Origin: an uncultured Collinsella sp.
GTDB lineage: Bacteria > Actinomycetota > Coriobacteriia > Coriobacteriales > Coriobacteriaceae
Length of the DNA stretch: 6,324 nt
Assembly (NCBI GenBank): GCA_958346165.1
Contig: CATVQO010000087.1
Span: 1-6,324 of the forward strand
Direction: 5' to 3'
Positions within the stretch are counted from its first letter, which is position 1. Each line of letters begins with the position of its first letter. A program made the translations under genes and the position numbers. Of the stretch, positions 5,166 to 6,324 are shown one piece after another. The notes below the pieces were generated by a model. It worked only from the letters and a program-made list of their open reading frames with translations. It was not told where the DNA came from and searched no databases.

Positions 5166-6002
5166 ATGAGCTACCCCCAGCTTGCCGTTATGAATATCAG
5201 CCATCGCTACTTTGATCTTGAGGAGTTCTTTTCTTCGGCGTCGGCTTCGGGCTACACGTGTTGCGAGCTTTGGACCGGGGCGATGCATCTGTATGTCGAT
5301 TGCCATGGATACGATTCGCTCGAGCGGGTACGGGAGCTGTCGCAGCGGTATGGGGTTCGGATTGTGGGGCTTTGTCCCGAACAGAACAACCCCAAGCCGT
5401 GGAATATCGCGGCGCGCGGGAATGAGGCGCGTACCCGCACGCTCGCGTACTTTAAGAACGTTGTAGATATCGCGGCGGAACTTGGAGCCGAGCAGGTCAT
5501 GGTCTCGAGCGGCTGGGCATTTTTGAACGAGCCGATCGAGGACGCGTGGGGTCGCAGCGCCTCGATGCTGCGTGCGATTGCCGAGCATGCGGGAGAGCGC
5601 GGCGTGCGACTGGTGCTCGAGGCCCTACAGCCGGTTGAGTCGATGATCGTGAACTCGGCGGCCGATACGAAGCGCATGATCGAGGCAGTTGATCATCCGG
5701 CACTTAAGGCGTGTCTGGATTTGGGCGCTATGGCGGTGGCGGGGGATACCATCGACGATTATTTCGATCTGCTTGGCGATGATGTCGCCCACGTGCATTT
5801 TGTCGATGTTGCGGCAGATAGCACGACGCATCTTGCCTGGGGTGACGGCGACCGCGATATGCGCGCCGACCTGGATAGGCTGGTGGCGCGCGGCTATCGC
5901 GGAGTTGTTTCGGCCGAGACCTATGACTGGCGCTATTTTGCCGACCCCGCAGCTGCCGATGCGCAGGTAATGGCAGAGTATCGTCGTGCGATTAGCGTCT
6001 AG
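5166..6002 (+). CDS. frlC: FrlC-like sugar phosphate isomerase/epimerase (TIM barrel)
   Basis: Metal-dependent epimerase of the xylose-isomerase-like TIM-barrel family (AP endonuclease family 2 fold), 278 residues versus about 276 for E. coli FrlC, which interconverts psicoselysine and fructoselysine at C3. The four expected metal ligands are present: Glu152 (LVLEALQP), Asp185 (CLDLGA), His211 (HVHFVD) and Glu251 (SAETYD), in the order and spacing of D-tagatose 3-epimerase relatives. The N-terminal ISHRYFDLEE and CCELWTG (32-38) fit the substrate side of this family. The ATG at 5166 follows GGAGAG (5155-5160) by 5 nt; the in-frame ATG at 5106 lies upstream of the hairpin and lacks such a site. 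It is probably co-transcribed with the deglycase, 73 nt upstream, but has much weaker codon bias. It could instead act on another ketose or sugar phosphate; confidence in the fold is high and in the substrate low. Confidence 0.82.
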   Translation: MSYPQLAVMNISHRYFDLEEFFSSASASGYTCCELWTGAMHLYVDCHGYDSLERVRELSQRYGVRIVGLCPEQNNPKPWNIAARGNEARTRTLAYFKNVVDIAAELGAEQVMVSSGWAFLNEPIEDAWGRSASMLRAIAEHAGERGVRLVLEALQPVESMIVNSAADTKRMIEAVDHPALKACLDLGAMAVAGDTIDDYFDLLGDDVAHVHFVDVAADSTTHLAWGDGDRDMRADLDRLVARGYRGVVSAETYDWRYFADPAAADAQVMAEYRRAISV

Positions 6003-6020
6003 GTGGGGTTGGGTTGCGAC

Positions 6021-6072
6021 AATCCGCTCCTATGTTTCCAAATGAATACGGTGTGAGCGGCTGCGGCGGATT
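6021..6072 (+). other. Overlapping inverted repeats after the epimerase gene
   Basis: AATCCGC (6021-6027) can pair with GCGGATT (6066-6072), which runs into a short T tract (6071-6074). Alternatively CCGCTC (6024-6029) pairs with GAGCGG (6055-6060). The two are mutually exclusive and have long loops (38 and 25 nt). This may be a weak end to the transcript. Confidence 0.25.
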
Positions 6073-6091
6073 TTCCCCGCAAGCACTCTAG

Positions 6092-6097
6092 TATGCT
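6092..6097 (+). promoter_or_regulatory. Possible -10 box for the hisZ-like gene
   Basis: TATGCT matches 4 of 6 positions of the -10 consensus, with an overlapping alternative TAGTAT at 6089-6094. No convincing -35 is seen 16-18 bp upstream. A start near 6104 would place the hairpin at 6109-6134 in the leader. Confidence 0.3.
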
Positions 6098-6108
6098 AAA
6101 GTACCCAA

Positions 6109-6134
6109 AAGACCGGCGGAGCTATGCCGGTCTT
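6109..6134 (+). terminator. Stem-loop between the epimerase and hisZ-like genes
   Basis: AAGACCGGC (6109-6117) pairs perfectly over 9 bp with GCCGGTCTT (6126-6134) around an 8-nt loop, followed by the T-rich CTGTTCT; on the opposite strand the stem runs into TTTTGGG. It fits a modest terminator for the upstream unit. If the -10 at 6092 is real, it would instead be a leader hairpin of the hisZ-like gene. Confidence 0.45.
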
Positions 6135-6172
6135 CTGTTCTACATGAAACACAGCATGAGGAGGCTCACCAG

Positions 6173-6324
6173 ATGACGGCCACACCGTGGGGATTCCGGG
6201 ACATATTGCCCGAGGAGGCTCAGGCGCGCGAGGAGATCGCGCTGACGGTGAAGGGCTGCTTTAGGGAGCATCATTACCTGCCGGTCGAGACGCCGCTGCT
6301 CGAGGACAAGGGTTCGCTCGAGGA
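6173..6324 (+). CDS. hisZ: ATP phosphoribosyltransferase regulatory subunit HisZ (HisRS-like), 3'-truncated
   Basis: First 50 codons of a protein with the N terminus of the histidyl-tRNA synthetase superfamily; the window edge cuts it off. TPWGFRDILPEEA (4-16) is the opening typical of HisZ, the catalytically inactive HisRS paralogue that activates short-form HisG in the first step of histidine synthesis. YLPVETPLLE (36-45) is the class II motif 1 region. True HisS usually starts with a KGTxD-type stretch, which argues for HisZ, but the active-site motifs that would decide lie beyond the edge. The ATG at 6173 follows GAGGAGG (6158-6164) with an 8-nt gap. It appears to be a separate housekeeping unit bordering the sugar locus. 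Confidence 0.72.
   Translation, partial: MTATPWGFRDILPEEAQAREEIALTVKGCFREHHYLPVETPLLEDKGSLE

Noticed and set aside
1..6324. Insertion sequences, CRISPR array, tRNA or rRNA genes, attachment sites
   Set aside because: No transposase, regularly spaced repeats, cloverleaf or rRNA-like sequence was found on reading; the coding space is fully explained by sugar uptake and catabolism plus hisZ.

Overview
The window looks like a piece of chromosome from a high-GC, gut-type actinobacterium of the class Coriobacteriia, most plausibly Collinsella or a close relative. This rests on the GC-rich, GC3-biased genes, the clear Shine-Dalgarno sites, the gene content, and a protein repertoire (mannose-family PTS plus Frl-type enzymes) typical of anaerobic gut sugar users. 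The genus is an inference. All eight genes lie on the plus strand.

Positions 2-2554 carry a split four-subunit mannose/fructose/sorbose-family PTS: EIIA (5' end cut off by the window edge), EIIB, EIIC and EIID. The EIID start lies inside the end of EIIC. A strong intrinsic terminator (2589-2628) follows EIID. A stand-alone MFS transporter (2646-3860) comes next, only 17 nt past that terminator. Then a 170-nt control region (3861-4030) holds a perfect TATAAT -10 box and a perfect 12-bp inverted repeat, one arm of which covers the -35 region. This drives two enzyme genes: an FrlB-type SIS-domain sugar-phosphate deglycase (4031-5092) and an FrlC-type xylose-isomerase-like epimerase (5166-6002). 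A hairpin region follows, and then the first 50 codons of a HisRS-like protein, most likely hisZ.

The genes fit one pathway. The PTS would import a ketose-amine (Amadori compound such as fructoselysine) or related amino sugar and phosphorylate it on entry, so no FrlD-type kinase is needed, and none is seen. The FrlB-like deglycase would split the 6-phosphate into a hexose 6-phosphate and the free amine or amino acid. The FrlC-like protein would convert the C3 epimer (psicose type) to the fructose type. The MFS protein could export the released amine or amino acid, or import a related substrate; its role is open. The exact substrate cannot be read from the sequence.

The most notable non-coding signals are the inverted-repeat operator candidate before the deglycase gene, hairpins in most intercistronic gaps, and a sharp change in codon use. 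From late EIIC through all of EIID the codons are essentially all G/C-ending (270 in a row in EIID), while the adjoining MFS and epimerase genes are not biased this way.
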